From IMG/VR virus record IMGVR_UViG_3300017941_000014, positions 1 through 49,253 of that record: a stretch of 49,253 nucleotides of DNA; one strand, written 5' to 3'. Source of the DNA: a virus. A program made the translations under genes and the position numbers. Positions within the stretch are counted from its first letter, which is position 1, and every line of letters begins with the position of its first letter. The notes under the pieces were generated by a model, which saw only the letters and a list, made by a program, of their open reading frames with translations, did no database searches and had not been told where the DNA came from. Shown piece by piece: positions 24,148-31,723 of the stretch.

Positions 24148-24212
24148 TAGTGGAAAATGTTTTCCACTAATAGTGGTAAACGCTTTCCACTAGTAGCAAA
24201 TGCTTACAACTA
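24148..24212. promoter_or_regulatory. Three tandem operator-like palindromes
   Basis: 22-bp sites at 24148-24169, 24171-24192 and 24191-24212. The first is a perfect 10-bp inverted repeat (TAGTGGAAAA / TTTTCCACTA) around TG. The second keeps TAGTGG and CCACTA ends. The third is degenerate (TAGTAGCAAA / CTTACAACTA arms). They lie between the divergent leftward and rightward units, the usual place of repressor or activator sites. No repressor gene was recognised nearby. 24213-24332 holds no other clear element. Confidence 0.65.
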
Positions 24213-24332
24213 TTCGGTCAATGAGTTTTTGGCTATCTATTGTATTATCAACAACTTGCGATTACTCGGTGTTTGGTTCTTGCATTGCTCTATTCCATTG
24301 TGCGCAGAAACGGAAGCGCAAACGAGGGAACC

Positions 24333-24437
24333 ATGAGGATAAAATGCTTGGACGGATTCAGTTTCACAGATGTGCTCACTTTGGCGGTTGCGCTAGAAAT
24401 TGTTGTCCTATATTACTTCGGCTGGTGCCGCATCTGA
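24333..24437 (+). CDS. 34-residue membrane peptide
   Basis: Starts MRIKCLDGFSF after GAGGGAACC and contains one hydrophobic segment (VLTLAVALEIVVLYYFGW). First rightward gene after the operators. Too short to place in a family. Confidence 0.5.
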   Translation: MRIKCLDGFSFTDVLTLAVALEIVVLYYFGWCRI

Positions 24438-24494
24438 GCCCAGTGCTTAGCATCCTCGGGTAGGCAGTACGCTTAGACAAGGGAGGGAGTGACA

Positions 24495-24710
24495 ATGGCC
24501 AGCACATTCAACATAACGGCTCGTGAGACGGAAGAGGAATTGAAACAGCGAGAGATTCCCCCGGCGCTTTGGTTCGACTATCCCAATCAAGCGTGGGTGA
24601 GGAATGGTAGGTACATCCGCTGCGGTCATCCTGAATCTATGGATTGCGGCTGCTATGGCCGTGAGCACGAGAGCCAAGTTGCTGACTCTTCGCTTTATAA
24701 CCAAGCCTGA
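24495..24710 (+). CDS. Small early protein with Cys/His cluster
   Basis: 71 residues. GGGAGGGAG precedes this ATG, so it is preferred over a GTG six bases upstream. Aromatic-rich middle (ALWFDYPNQAWVRNGRYIRC) then GHPESMDCGCYGREHE, a possible metal site. No family recognised. Confidence 0.65.
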   Translation: MASTFNITARETEEELKQREIPPALWFDYPNQAWVRNGRYIRCGHPESMDCGCYGREHESQVADSSLYNQA

Positions 24711-24785
24711 CCCCTGCGGCCAGCACGCGACTGGCCGGAGTAGTCAAAAGGGTGGCGACCTACGCCAGAAAGAGAATGACAACCA

Positions 24786-25262
24786 ATGAGCAAAGGTATT
24801 CGACGTAATAGCCCACTACTGAAAGCTATTTTCGAGAATGCGCGAAACGTGCAATGCTACACTCTTGACAATTGCTTTTCGGGAAAGCCAATGAGGGACC
24901 GGCCTTGCTACTACGAGAATGGCGAACTCAAGCAAACAACTCAAGGCGGATATCTGGCTGCGATTTACCGCATGTTCTCTTTCGCTAGAGTCAGCGATGA
25001 TGGGGGTGGACGCTTTAACTTACACGTCACGATGCGGGAATGGTACGAGTTTATGTCTGAAGCGAGACAACAGCACGCCTTGTGTTACTGTGCTTCATTG
25101 CCTGGAACGACCTGCGATTTTTGCGCCGGTTTAAGACACGGGACTATTGACGATTACCGATCGACAATTGAGTGGCTTGAAGCCACTCCGGGCGGGTGCG
25201 TGGATTTCACGGCGAGGATCGCCCGATTAAAGGCCGGGCTACAGGAATTGGGCGAAGCGTGA
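24786..25262 (+). CDS. Early protein, unknown
   Basis: 158 residues. Begins MSKGIRRNSPLLKAIFENAR and has several Cys (CYTLDNC, CYCASLPGTTCDFC) that could bind a metal. The C-terminal part is helical (DFTARIARLKAGLQELGEA). It overlaps the following gene by four bases (GTGA). Function unknown. Confidence 0.7.
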   Translation: MSKGIRRNSPLLKAIFENARNVQCYTLDNCFSGKPMRDRPCYYENGELKQTTQGGYLAAIYRMFSFARVSDDGGGRFNLHVTMREWYEFMSEARQQHALCYCASLPGTTCDFCAGLRHGTIDDYRSTIEWLEATPGGCVDFTARIARLKAGLQELGEA

Positions 25263-25441
25263 TTGACCAACGCAAACTCGAAGCGCTGGACCGCCGAATC
25301 ACGATTCTGTTACAGCGGAGGATTGAGGCTGGTTCGCAAGACTCGCTGGAAGAGTTTGACCGGATCGACGATGAATTGAGCGCCTTGCGGATCAAGAGAG
25401 TCGAGCTAGTTACCCAAGGGAAAGAGGCACATTCTGAATGA
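25259..25441 (+). CDS. Short coiled-coil protein
   Basis: 60 residues from a GTG overlapping the upstream stop. Almost wholly a charged helix (RKLEALDRRITILLQRRIEA, EFDRIDDELSALRIKRVEL). Lies directly before the annealing protein gene and could be a partner for it; inference from position. Confidence 0.6.
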   Translation: MIDQRKLEALDRRITILLQRRIEAGSQDSLEEFDRIDDELSALRIKRVELVTQGKEAHSE

Positions 25442-25453
25442 GGGGGAGGAAAC

Positions 25454-26404
25454 ATGGAAGCGCAGGAAATCCTTGAAGCCGAAGAGGTAACGGATTTTGG
25501 GTGTGTGGTTCACAGCGCATGTATTGGTAAGCTCGCGCTGGCGCTTGCGAAGGCGCAAGGGCAGATCAAGGGAGCGTTGAAGGACAGCACCAATCCCTTT
25601 TTCAAATCCAAGTATGCCGACCTGCAATCGGTTTGGGAGGCTTGCCGAGCCCCACTTTCTGCTAATGGCCTGTCTGTTATCCAGCTCCCTGGATCAGCCA
25701 CGGAAACTGTTCGTGTGTTTACCTACCTGCTGCATGAATCTGGCGAATATATCGGATCGGAACTGCTAATGACTCCCGTGAAAACCGATCCTCAGGGCAT
25801 CGGAAGTTGCATTAGCTATGCACGCCGTTATGCGTTGGCATCACTCGTCGGCATCTACCAGGCTGACGATGATGCCAACTCAGCTAGCGAAAAAGCTGGT
25901 GCTGACGGTCACAATCAAGCGCAGCGGGAACTCGTCTCTCAAAAGGTCGAAGCGCTGAAATCTAAGGTGGAAAATCCCAGCGGAGATATTCAGTCCTTAC
26001 TCACTGAGTTCGAAAAGGTCGGCGTAACGCCCGGCCAAGTAGCTACTAGGCTGCGAAAGAATCCTAGCGATGCCACGCCGGAGGAAATCGCCATCTTGAA
26101 GTCCACGCTTACCGACATCAAGGCTGGGAAGGCACACTGGTCGGGCAAGGCGAACAGCAAGCCGCCCGCCACCGCTGAGGCTGACCGCCCAATCAACGCC
26201 AATGAGTTAAAGGTGTTTTGGGGTGCTGTGAAGGGTGGATGGGGTTGGACGGAGGAAGAGACCCACGCTCAATTAATGGGCAAGTTTGGAATCCGTAGCG
26301 TAAAGGAAATCACCAAGTCACGGCTTGATGAGATTATGAAGTACTTTCAAGACAACCGGACACGTCCAGCGCAGCAAGTCACAGATGAAGACTTTCCATA
26401 CTGA
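25454..26404 (+). CDS. erf: ERF-family single-strand annealing protein
   Basis: 316 residues. The ERF core is clear: LALAKAQGQIKGALKDSTNP, FFKSKYADLQSVWEACR, then GSCISYARRYALASLVGI at about 116-133. ERF proteins anneal single strands during phage recombination and genome circularisation. The C-terminal ~90 residues form a separate helical domain, and the last residues VTDEDFPY resemble the acidic tip of bacterial SSB (DDDIPF), which recruits repair proteins. GGGGGAGGAAAC precedes the ATG. Confidence 0.88.
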   Translation: MEAQEILEAEEVTDFGCVVHSACIGKLALALAKAQGQIKGALKDSTNPFFKSKYADLQSVWEACRAPLSANGLSVIQLPGSATETVRVFTYLLHESGEYIGSELLMTPVKTDPQGIGSCISYARRYALASLVGIYQADDDANSASEKAGADGHNQAQRELVSQKVEALKSKVENPSGDIQSLLTEFEKVGVTPGQVATRLRKNPSDATPEEIAILKSTLTDIKAGKAHWSGKANSKPPATAEADRPINANELKVFWGAVKGGWGWTEEETHAQLMGKFGIRSVKEITKSRLDEIMKYFQDNRTRPAQQVTDEDFPY

Positions 26405-26416
26405 CAGGAACCCAGC

Positions 26417-26731
26417 ATGAGCGACTTCGATGGAAGAGGCTACCGATTTGCCAGTTACTTTGAACCGTGCAGATGCGGGCGCACCAAGACGGAAGCAATG
26501 ACTTTCTGCGATTCATGTCTAGCGGTACTACCTGCCACGCTGAGCGGGGTCGCGTTTTGGGCTGACGTGCTCAATGACGCGACTCCGTGGCGGCTGGCAC
26601 GCTACAAGATCGCAGAAAAGTTTCTCGAGGAAAGCGGACGGTTCACAACGGGGAAGGTTCCTGATTGGTCAGACGCGAAGGAATTATTTCAGATCACAGG
26701 GAGTCCCTATCATGTCGGTTTGGGGCGATAA
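26417..26731 (+). CDS. Zinc-finger-like early protein
   Basis: 104 residues. FEPCRCGRTKTEAMTFCDSC gives a C-x-C and C-x2-C pair near the N-terminus. A helical second half (ARYKIAEKFLEESGRF) follows. Directly downstream of the annealing gene and overlapping the next gene by 20 bases. May be a recombination accessory; inference. Confidence 0.65.
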   Translation: MSDFDGRGYRFASYFEPCRCGRTKTEAMTFCDSCLAVLPATLSGVAFWADVLNDATPWRLARYKIAEKFLEESGRFTTGKVPDWSDAKELFQITGSPYHVGLGR

Positions 26732-26915
26732 TCCTGAATGGTTCGATGAGTGGCTTGAGAAAAGGGCGCTGGAAGGCAGATTCGGCCTGGAGGTACAAGC
26801 AAGGGCTGAAGCTGGTGACTTTGAAGCCTACATGGAATGGAACAAACTTGATCCCACTGGCGAGTTGGGGACCGAAGCCACTCAGGATTATTGGGAACGG
26901 CGAATGTCTGATTGA
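26712..26915 (+). CDS. Small acidic early protein
   Basis: 67 residues, MSVWGDNPEWFDEWLEKRAL start, rich in Trp and acidic residues, helical. AGGGAG lies about ten bases before the ATG. Longer upstream in-frame starts overlap the previous gene too far. Unknown function. 26916-27076 contains no gene I can support. Confidence 0.6.
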   Translation: MSVWGDNPEWFDEWLEKRALEGRFGLEVQARAEAGDFEAYMEWNKLDPTGELGTEATQDYWERRMSD

Positions 26916-27076
26916 TTTTTCCGTGGATGGCCCTGGATAGCAGGACCAGCGGGAAAGGGAGGCGCGTGCGGCGAAAAGTTAAGGGAGACGGCACGGCCCT
27001 TACAGCAATCCGTCACACCTAGAAGAGGCCGTAATGGTTACTGACGGCCACGCGCTTTACTACTGAAGGAGGAATC

Positions 27077-27292
27077 ATGGCACAGAAATTGACGACTGAG
27101 GCAAAAGTGGTGAATCTTTTTATGGACGTTGACTTGGGAGAGACCGCACGTCTGCTGGCTCTCGCTCGTCAGATAGTCCACAAGCGGCAAGGTGCGGTCA
27201 CTGTAACGGCAAAGGCCCGCAAGCCCCGTGCGGACAAAGGATCGAAGCGCAGCCAAATGGCTCCGATGCCACAAATGCCGAAGGAGCAATGA
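27077..27292 (+). CDS. Small early protein with basic tail
   Basis: 71 residues after a strong GGAGGAATC site. Helical first half (LGETARLLALARQIVHKR), then a Lys/Arg-rich and Pro/Met-rich tail (KARKPRADKGSKRSQ). Possibly nucleic-acid binding. Confidence 0.65.
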   Translation: MAQKLTTEAKVVNLFMDVDLGETARLLALARQIVHKRQGAVTVTAKARKPRADKGSKRSQMAPMPQMPKEQ

Positions 27293-27453
27293 TGTCTGCC
27301 GTTTGGTGGCTTCCATTCTCGGTCGTCTGCCTCAGCTTTGAGATAATAGGCCGGGGTATGTGGCGCGGGTATCGAGGCGGATTAGCTTTTCTCGGCCTTG
27401 TCATGGCGGCGATGGGGATGGCGGGAATAGCTTTGTTGGTGGCGGGAAACTGA
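27292..27453 (+). CDS. 53-residue two-helix membrane protein
   Basis: The ATG overlaps the upstream stop (TGATG). Two hydrophobic segments (AVWWLPFSVVCLSFEIIG and LAFLGLVMAAMGMAGIALLV) flank a basic GMWRGYRGG turn. One of many tiny early membrane proteins here. Confidence 0.6.
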   Translation: MSAVWWLPFSVVCLSFEIIGRGMWRGYRGGLAFLGLVMAAMGMAGIALLVAGN

Positions 27454-27475
27454 CTATAAAGGAGGACAAATCATC

Positions 27476-27697
27476 GTGAAAATCACAATAGAAAGCACGA
27501 CTAAAGTAGTGACCGCTAATGGAATCCAATGCCGGGTATGGGAAGGCGAGACCGCAAGTGGGATTAAGGTTCAATGCCTTATTCCTCGCATTGCGGTTAG
27601 TAGAGATGATGATACGGGCCAATTTGAGAAAGAATTACAAGAACAGCGAGCACCTTTAGCGGAGGTAATGGCCTTCCCACTACGCATGATTCTCTGA
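27476..27697 (+). CDS. Small conserved-type phage protein
   Basis: 73 residues from a GTG after GGAGGACAAATCATC. Beta-rich opening MKITIESTTKVVTANGIQCR, then VWEGETASGIKVQCLIPRIA and QEQRAPLAEVMAFPLRMIL. I recall this arrangement as a recurrent short phage protein of unknown function. Confidence 0.7.
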   Translation: MKITIESTTKVVTANGIQCRVWEGETASGIKVQCLIPRIAVSRDDDTGQFEKELQEQRAPLAEVMAFPLRMIL

Positions 27698-27748
27698 ATT
27701 GGAACGATGGTCACGCGCAACCGAAGGCTTATCTTGGAGGTAAAATCA

Positions 27749-27928
27749 ATGGCTAGGATTGGTGAAAGGGTATCGTGGGAGGACGAAGGCGGCAACCGCC
27801 AAGTGGCGAGTTTGGTTGACTACATCCCCGAGGTTGACGTGGTACTCTTGCGCGACGACTACGGGAATTACATGGCGCTCAACGTAGCTGAGATCGAGCA
27901 GGGCATTGAGTACGAGGCGGAGGCATGA
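27749..27928 (+). CDS. Small SH3-like protein
   Basis: 59 residues from the ATG that follows GGAGGTAAAATCA. The strand pattern MARIGERVSWEDEGGNRQVA, ASLVDYIPEVDVVLLRD suggests a small beta-barrel. Fold guess only. Overlaps the next gene by four bases. Confidence 0.6.
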   Translation: MARIGERVSWEDEGGNRQVASLVDYIPEVDVVLLRDDYGNYMALNVAEIEQGIEYEAEA

Positions 27929-28236
27929 TGAGCCGATTTCACATAAATATTGTGCATCCTGAGTGGCTCGCTTATTCAAATCCAGGTAGGACCTTGCAGT
28001 TGTTTCACCAAGGTAAGCTTCCTCAGTCGGTAGCTGGTTGGATGCTAGTCGTGTCGCTAACACGTCCCCTTCGTGCGATTTACGGAAGCGATTTCCGAGC
28101 AGCCTTAGCTCTTCTTTGGAGGTCTATTCATTCCATGATTTATACGCGGTATCTGAGACTGAAATGGTCAATTTTCGGATACCACGAGGACGAGCACGAG
28201 CATCAGGAGGAGGCTGATGATGGCCTGGCCCCATAA
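27925..28236 (+). CDS. Early protein, unknown, His/Glu tail
   Basis: 103 residues beginning MMSRFHINIVHPEWLAYS. Hydrophobic, aromatic middle (AALALLWRSIHSMIYTRYLR) and an acidic, His-rich tail (YHEDEHEHQEEADD). Overlaps the next gene by 20 bases. Confidence 0.5.
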   Translation: MMSRFHINIVHPEWLAYSNPGRTLQLFHQGKLPQSVAGWMLVVSLTRPLRAIYGSDFRAALALLWRSIHSMIYTRYLRLKWSIFGYHEDEHEHQEEADDGLAP

Positions 28237-28414
28237 CAGCTTGCCGCCGAAACCTTGGGTTCCGGTGGAGTCAATCCCGTTTAGCGAAGCCGTGCTTTGC
28301 GTGGACTGCAACCTCATTGTAAAGTCTACGAACGACCATTGCCCCGTGTGTGATGGACATTCTATTCTTAGACTTTCGGCTGTGCTGGACAGGAGTGTGC
28401 CGAATGCCCGCTGA
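28217..28414 (+). CDS. Zinc-ribbon early protein
   Basis: 65 residues. AVLCVDCNLIVKSTNDHCPV with a following CDG is a C-x2-C / C-x2-C zinc ribbon. AGGAGG precedes the double ATG. Overlaps both neighbours. Confidence 0.65.
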   Translation: MMAWPHNSLPPKPWVPVESIPFSEAVLCVDCNLIVKSTNDHCPVCDGHSILRLSAVLDRSVPNAR

Positions 28415-28775
28415 CATGAAGCGCTATCCGCTCGGCTGGGATGATTTTAGCATTGAGATTCGCTTTGACCGTGCTGGGGGCCGCTGTGAATGCACAGGAG
28501 AGTGTGGACTTCATAGGAATCACGACTTATACCATGAAGCATCGCGACGTTGCTTTGAGAGGCACGGACTTAGGGCAGCCTATGCAAAAGGTGTGGTCGT
28601 ATTGACTGTTGCACATCTTTGCGCCTGTGATCCTCCCTGCATGATTCCTGAACACGTCAAGGCAATGTGCCAGCGATGTCACTTGAGAACCGATCAAAAG
28701 CTTCATGTCCAGCATCGTCATAGAAATAAGCGCCTAAAGGCAGAGCAAGCCGGACAGCTAACATTGAAGGTGTAA
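28404..28775 (+). CDS. HNH-type nuclease-like protein
   Basis: 123 residues from MPADMKRYPLGWDDFSIEIR; AGGAG lies upstream of this ATG. A Cys-rich zinc part (GGRCECTGECGLH) is followed by VLTVAHLCACDPPC and EHVKAMCQRCHLRTDQKLH, the arrangement of a widespread phage HNH family (AHL, then N-L-A-C--CH). The usual Asn before the second Cys pair appears as His (EHVKAMC), so activity is uncertain. Confidence 0.75.
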   Translation: MPADMKRYPLGWDDFSIEIRFDRAGGRCECTGECGLHRNHDLYHEASRRCFERHGLRAAYAKGVVVLTVAHLCACDPPCMIPEHVKAMCQRCHLRTDQKLHVQHRHRNKRLKAEQAGQLTLKV

Positions 28776-28776
28776 A

Positions 28777-28992
28777 ATGGCCAGCCGTCAAAGGCTTTAT
28801 CAGGTTCAGAAGATTGCGAACGGAAGATGCAGCAATTGCGGCAGAAAGCGGAAGCACTATGCAAGCCTTTGCGATTCCTGCCAAATGCGATTCCGCATTC
28901 GCTGGCGCAAATGGGCAGGGTTCCGACCCTGGAGGAAAGGTCGCCCAGGCAGACCGCCGAGGATCACGGAAGTGGCGTATAGGCCAGGGTGA
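28777..28992 (+). CDS. Zinc ribbon with AT-hook-like tail
   Basis: 71 very basic residues. GRCSNCGRKRKHYASLCDSC is a C-x2-C / C-x2-C ribbon, followed by WRKWAGFRPWRKGRPGRPPR with the GRP core of AT-hooks. Looks like a small DNA-binding regulator; a candidate ligand of the operator sites, by inference only. Confidence 0.7.
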   Translation: MASRQRLYQVQKIANGRCSNCGRKRKHYASLCDSCQMRFRIRWRKWAGFRPWRKGRPGRPPRITEVAYRPG

Positions 28993-29019
28993 GATTTATA
29001 TAGAAATTGGACAATGATG

Positions 29020-29028
29020 TGGTATACT
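29020..29028 (+). promoter_or_regulatory. Extended -10 promoter of nuclease gene
   Basis: TGGTATACT with no good -35. The -10 ends six bases before the ATG at 29035, which would make the message leaderless. Confidence 0.45.
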
Positions 29029-29034
29029 TTTCTC

Positions 29035-29691
29035 ATGGATAAAAGATGCCAATTTTGTAAGAAGCAATTTCACAAGCGGGAAACTGATTCTCTGCGTTAC
29101 TGGGGCGAGAGGAAATTCTGTCAACGTAATTGCTGGAGAGAATTTCTAAAAGAGAAAAGTAAATCCAGAAATCTATCAATGTTAAGTGTTGCGAAATTTT
29201 GCTCTACAACTCAGGAATTTTGCTCAAAATCTAAAATGAAACCCAGGTCGGCACAGGTTCTTTTACGAAAACTTGGTATTAAATTACCAAGTATTGATCG
29301 TCCTCCATGTCCGTCACAGGATGAGAAAAAAGCAGCGAATTGGTTAGTGTCTAAGGGCTTCAAACCGATCTTCCAACCTTACAGGCGTTCTTACGACCTA
29401 ATTGTTAATGGTAAGCGGGTAGAAATCAAATCCGCTCGACCTCGGAATTGGAAGTGGCGCGTAAATATTCATCGACATAACCATTTAGATGAATCCAAAG
29501 TCGATGTCTATATGTTTTCGCTGTACAACTTTCCAGGAGGTAAGAGTGGGCTACACATAATAGTTCCATCTCCAGTTAAGAGGTCCACCATGTCCTTTAC
29601 CGTAAGAAGTCTGATCTCCAAATGGTCAAGGTACGTTAATGCCTTTGAGTTCCTGGAATCAAAAAAGATGAATTTAGGACTTGACAAGTGA
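29035..29691 (+). CDS. Zinc-finger PD-(D/E)XK-type endonuclease
   Basis: 218 residues. The N-terminal finger MDKRCQFCKKQF pairs with RKFCQRNCW. A helical linker leads to the nuclease core RRSYDLIVNGKRVEIKSARP at about 126-145 (D, then E-x-K). The gene is clearly more AT-rich and Lys/Ser-rich than its neighbours and has its own promoter, suggesting recent acquisition, like homing-type or free-standing phage nucleases. Its stop overlaps the next promoter. Confidence 0.75.
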   Translation: MDKRCQFCKKQFHKRETDSLRYWGERKFCQRNCWREFLKEKSKSRNLSMLSVAKFCSTTQEFCSKSKMKPRSAQVLLRKLGIKLPSIDRPPCPSQDEKKAANWLVSKGFKPIFQPYRRSYDLIVNGKRVEIKSARPRNWKWRVNIHRHNHLDESKVDVYMFSLYNFPGGKSGLHIIVPSPVKRSTMSFTVRSLISKWSRYVNAFEFLESKKMNLGLDK

Positions 29692-29710
29692 ATCAAATTT
29701 TTTCTAGAAT
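29681..29710 (+). promoter_or_regulatory. Promoter of duplicated unit copy B
   Basis: TTGACA, 18-bp spacer, TAGAAT, then TTAGC and TGTTG as at copy A. Lies across the end of the nuclease gene. Confidence 0.6.
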
Positions 29711-30203
29711 CTTAGCTGTTGTCGGAGACGCGACCGGCGACGAGGGAACAATTCCAGGGGGAGGCTGCCCAGATCAGCCTCTTCCTCTCCCAGTCTGGGT
29801 GGGAAATGTCAAGTCATTCACGAAATCCCAAACAACCAAAATTGAGAGCCGCCGCTATTTGTGTCCTCGCTTCCGGGTAGCTGTTGAGGCCCCCGTGACT
29901 GTAAAACAATGCTATGCCATCACGGTTAGGAATGAAAATAGAGGCACGGGGCACGCCATGCTCGCAGACGGGCGAGTCAAAAGTCCTCGTGTCTCTTACC
30001 TTGAGCAATATCGTTTTTGGTGTTGGAAGGCACAAGGCGCACGGCACAAGTCTGTTGACTCTTGTACGGCTCCGCCCAGGTCAGAGCATCAGCGCAGAAA
30101 CCATGCCGGCGACCCTAAGCCCTGGCTTTCACCCCTGGCAATCCTGACCGACTACTGTTTGGCTGCTAAAGAGCGAAGGGCAAAGCGAGCCGGATGGCTT
30201 TAA
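29681..30203 (+). other. Duplicated transcription unit, copy B (with open frame 29688-30203)
   Basis: Homologous to the minus strand of 23615-24122. Shared blocks lie at 29905-29923, 30027-30041, 30109-30122 and 30150-30165. Near the start a GAGGCTG/CAGCCTC hairpin (29761-29781) and near the end an AAAGC/GCTTT hairpin are visible. A 171-codon frame spans the unit, but its GTG lies between the -35 and -10 boxes and no ribosome site marks a later start. Against this, matches to copy A in that frame include synonymous changes (QCYAITVR, KAQGARHKS, DYCLA). Coding and non-coding readings remain open. Confidence 0.5.
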
Positions 30204-30213
30204 TGGAGGGATT

Positions 30214-30555
30214 GTGTGTAAAGAGTGGGAAGAGAAGAAAGACGCCGAGGAAATTAGGAAGTTAGCTGAAGAGGATGACAAGCAAGGAAGACGAGCTGCG
30301 ATATTTACTTCGCAGAGCGAAGAGGATGAAGTAAAGCATAAAAGCGAACGCTGTTGGCATTGTGGTGGAATCGGACGATGTGAATGTGTGGCGTGCTTCA
30401 ATATTAATGAGTCTGCTTGCTTGATCTGTGCGCCGATATGTAAAGTGAGGGCTTGGAGAAATTTGGCGTCCTACAGCGAGCGCGTGGGACCATCCGCGCG
30501 CCCTGGCTCGACTATTCACACTCCACCGCAAAGATATATCGAACATTTTCCTTGA
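30214..30555 (+). CDS. Zinc-binding early protein
   Basis: 113 residues from a GTG after TGGAGGGATT. Charged helical N-terminus (MCKEWEEKKDAEEIRKLAEE), then CWHCGGIGRCECVACF and CLICAPIC, a Cys-rich zinc module. Disordered Pro-rich tail. Unknown function. Confidence 0.7.
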   Translation: MCKEWEEKKDAEEIRKLAEEDDKQGRRAAIFTSQSEEDEVKHKSERCWHCGGIGRCECVACFNINESACLICAPICKVRAWRNLASYSERVGPSARPGSTIHTPPQRYIEHFP

Positions 30556-30579
30556 TCTATTTGAAAAGGGAGAATCAAT

Positions 30580-30942
30580 ATGCAGCAAGAGCTTCCCCAG
30601 TGGTTGCCACAGGACGCTTGGATAGCGTTTATCCAAATGAGGAAGGCGATCAGAAAGCCTTTGACTGAGTATGCGAAGAAATTGGCAATCAAAAAGCTGG
30701 AGCAGTTGAAGGCAGAGGGAAACTCACCAGAAGAGGTCTTGAATCAGTCGATTCTAAACGACTGGCAAGGGCTTTTCGAGGTCAAGAAAAGCGGAGGGAA
30801 TGGAAGTGGAAAACCGGCTTGGGAGAAACCAGACCTCGGAGCGTGCGCGGAAACCGCTGCTTTCATCCGTAAAATTGGTTCAAAAGCTAGTCCAAGCCAG
30901 CAAGAATGGCTCAAAAGGTGGGACGTGGAACACAGGGTTTGA
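30580..30942 (+). CDS. Replication-organiser C-terminus-like protein
   Basis: 120 residues. VLNQSILNDWQGLFEVK near the middle matches the QSI-N-W-GLF motif seen at the end of many phage replication-initiation proteins, and the N-terminus is a helical WIAFIQMRKAIRKPLTEYAK. GGGAGAATCAAT precedes the ATG. With no full initiator gene in the window, it may be a stand-alone loader-interaction piece; inference. Confidence 0.65.
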   Translation: MQQELPQWLPQDAWIAFIQMRKAIRKPLTEYAKKLAIKKLEQLKAEGNSPEEVLNQSILNDWQGLFEVKKSGGNGSGKPAWEKPDLGACAETAAFIRKIGSKASPSQQEWLKRWDVEHRV

Positions 30943-30982
30943 GTCGGTGGGGGAAATAATCAAAAGAAAGGGAGATTAGCGA

Positions 30983-31222
30983 ATGAAACTCAAGGTTGAA
31001 CGTGGCAAGAAAATACCTTTCTCTGAAATCCGTGGACTTACAATAGAACTGCAAAGCATTAGGCAAATCCAGGGTTTACTTATCGAACCTAGTGACGGAA
31101 AATCAGTGGAATGCGTGATTGCGAAAGTTAGAGAGGTAATTCACAATCGAGGCCCATATGATGCTGTAACCAGACGGGCACCTACAGGTATCCTTGTATG
31201 GAGATTGTACCAGCCAAGGTAG
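30983..31222 (+). CDS. Small early protein, unknown
   Basis: 79 residues, GGGAG before the ATG. Alternating charged strands (KLKVERGKKIPFSEIRGLTI, IQGLLIEPSDGKSVECVI), C-terminus GILVWRLYQPR. No family recognised. Confidence 0.65.
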   Translation: MKLKVERGKKIPFSEIRGLTIELQSIRQIQGLLIEPSDGKSVECVIAKVREVIHNRGPYDAVTRRAPTGILVWRLYQPR

Positions 31223-31279
31223 GCGCTGGCTGCCAACGATGCGGAGTAGAAGAGTGGTAGCGGCCACGCAGAGGGTGAG

Positions 31280-31651
31280 ATGAGACTTGGTAAGCAGCGT
31301 TCCTTAATGCGGCATGTTTCACTGAAGCGGAATCCGAGGTCAAAGATGCCAAATAGACACTATCAAAAAGGTCGCCGGGCCGAATACAAAGCGCGAGCCA
31401 TCTTGGAAACTGACGATTACCACGTCTTCAGAATGGCGGGAAGCCATACTATTTTTGACATCATTGCGCTTTCCAAGCATGGGAAACCAGGGGAACCAAT
31501 TGTCCGTTGCATCCAGGTAAAAGCTGGACGAAAGCCATCTGTGGCTGAAAGGGAAGAGATCGAGGCCGCTATTGTCCCTCCGCTGGCGAGCAAGGAAATC
31601 TGGCGGTTTATTGACCGCATTCGAGAGCCAGAGATTGAATTTCTGAAATGA
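31280..31651 (+). CDS. Hjc-like PD-(D/E)XK resolvase/nuclease
   Basis: 123 residues (an ATG at 31346 would give a shorter form). The motif order is that of archaeal-type Hjc and related nucleases: KGRRAEYKARAILE (early Glu), then FRMAGSHTIFDIIAL (Asp) and CIQVKAGR (Q-V-K, equal to E-x-K). Likely resolves or trims recombination intermediates alongside the ERF protein. Confidence 0.78.
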   Translation: MRLGKQRSLMRHVSLKRNPRSKMPNRHYQKGRRAEYKARAILETDDYHVFRMAGSHTIFDIIALSKHGKPGEPIVRCIQVKAGRKPSVAEREEIEAAIVPPLASKEIWRFIDRIREPEIEFLK

Positions 31652-31723
31652 TACTCGAAAACAAACTCTTTACGAAAGTCTAACGTGCCCCGAGAAAGTC
31701 AGCGGGGAGAAAGGAGGTATCCA

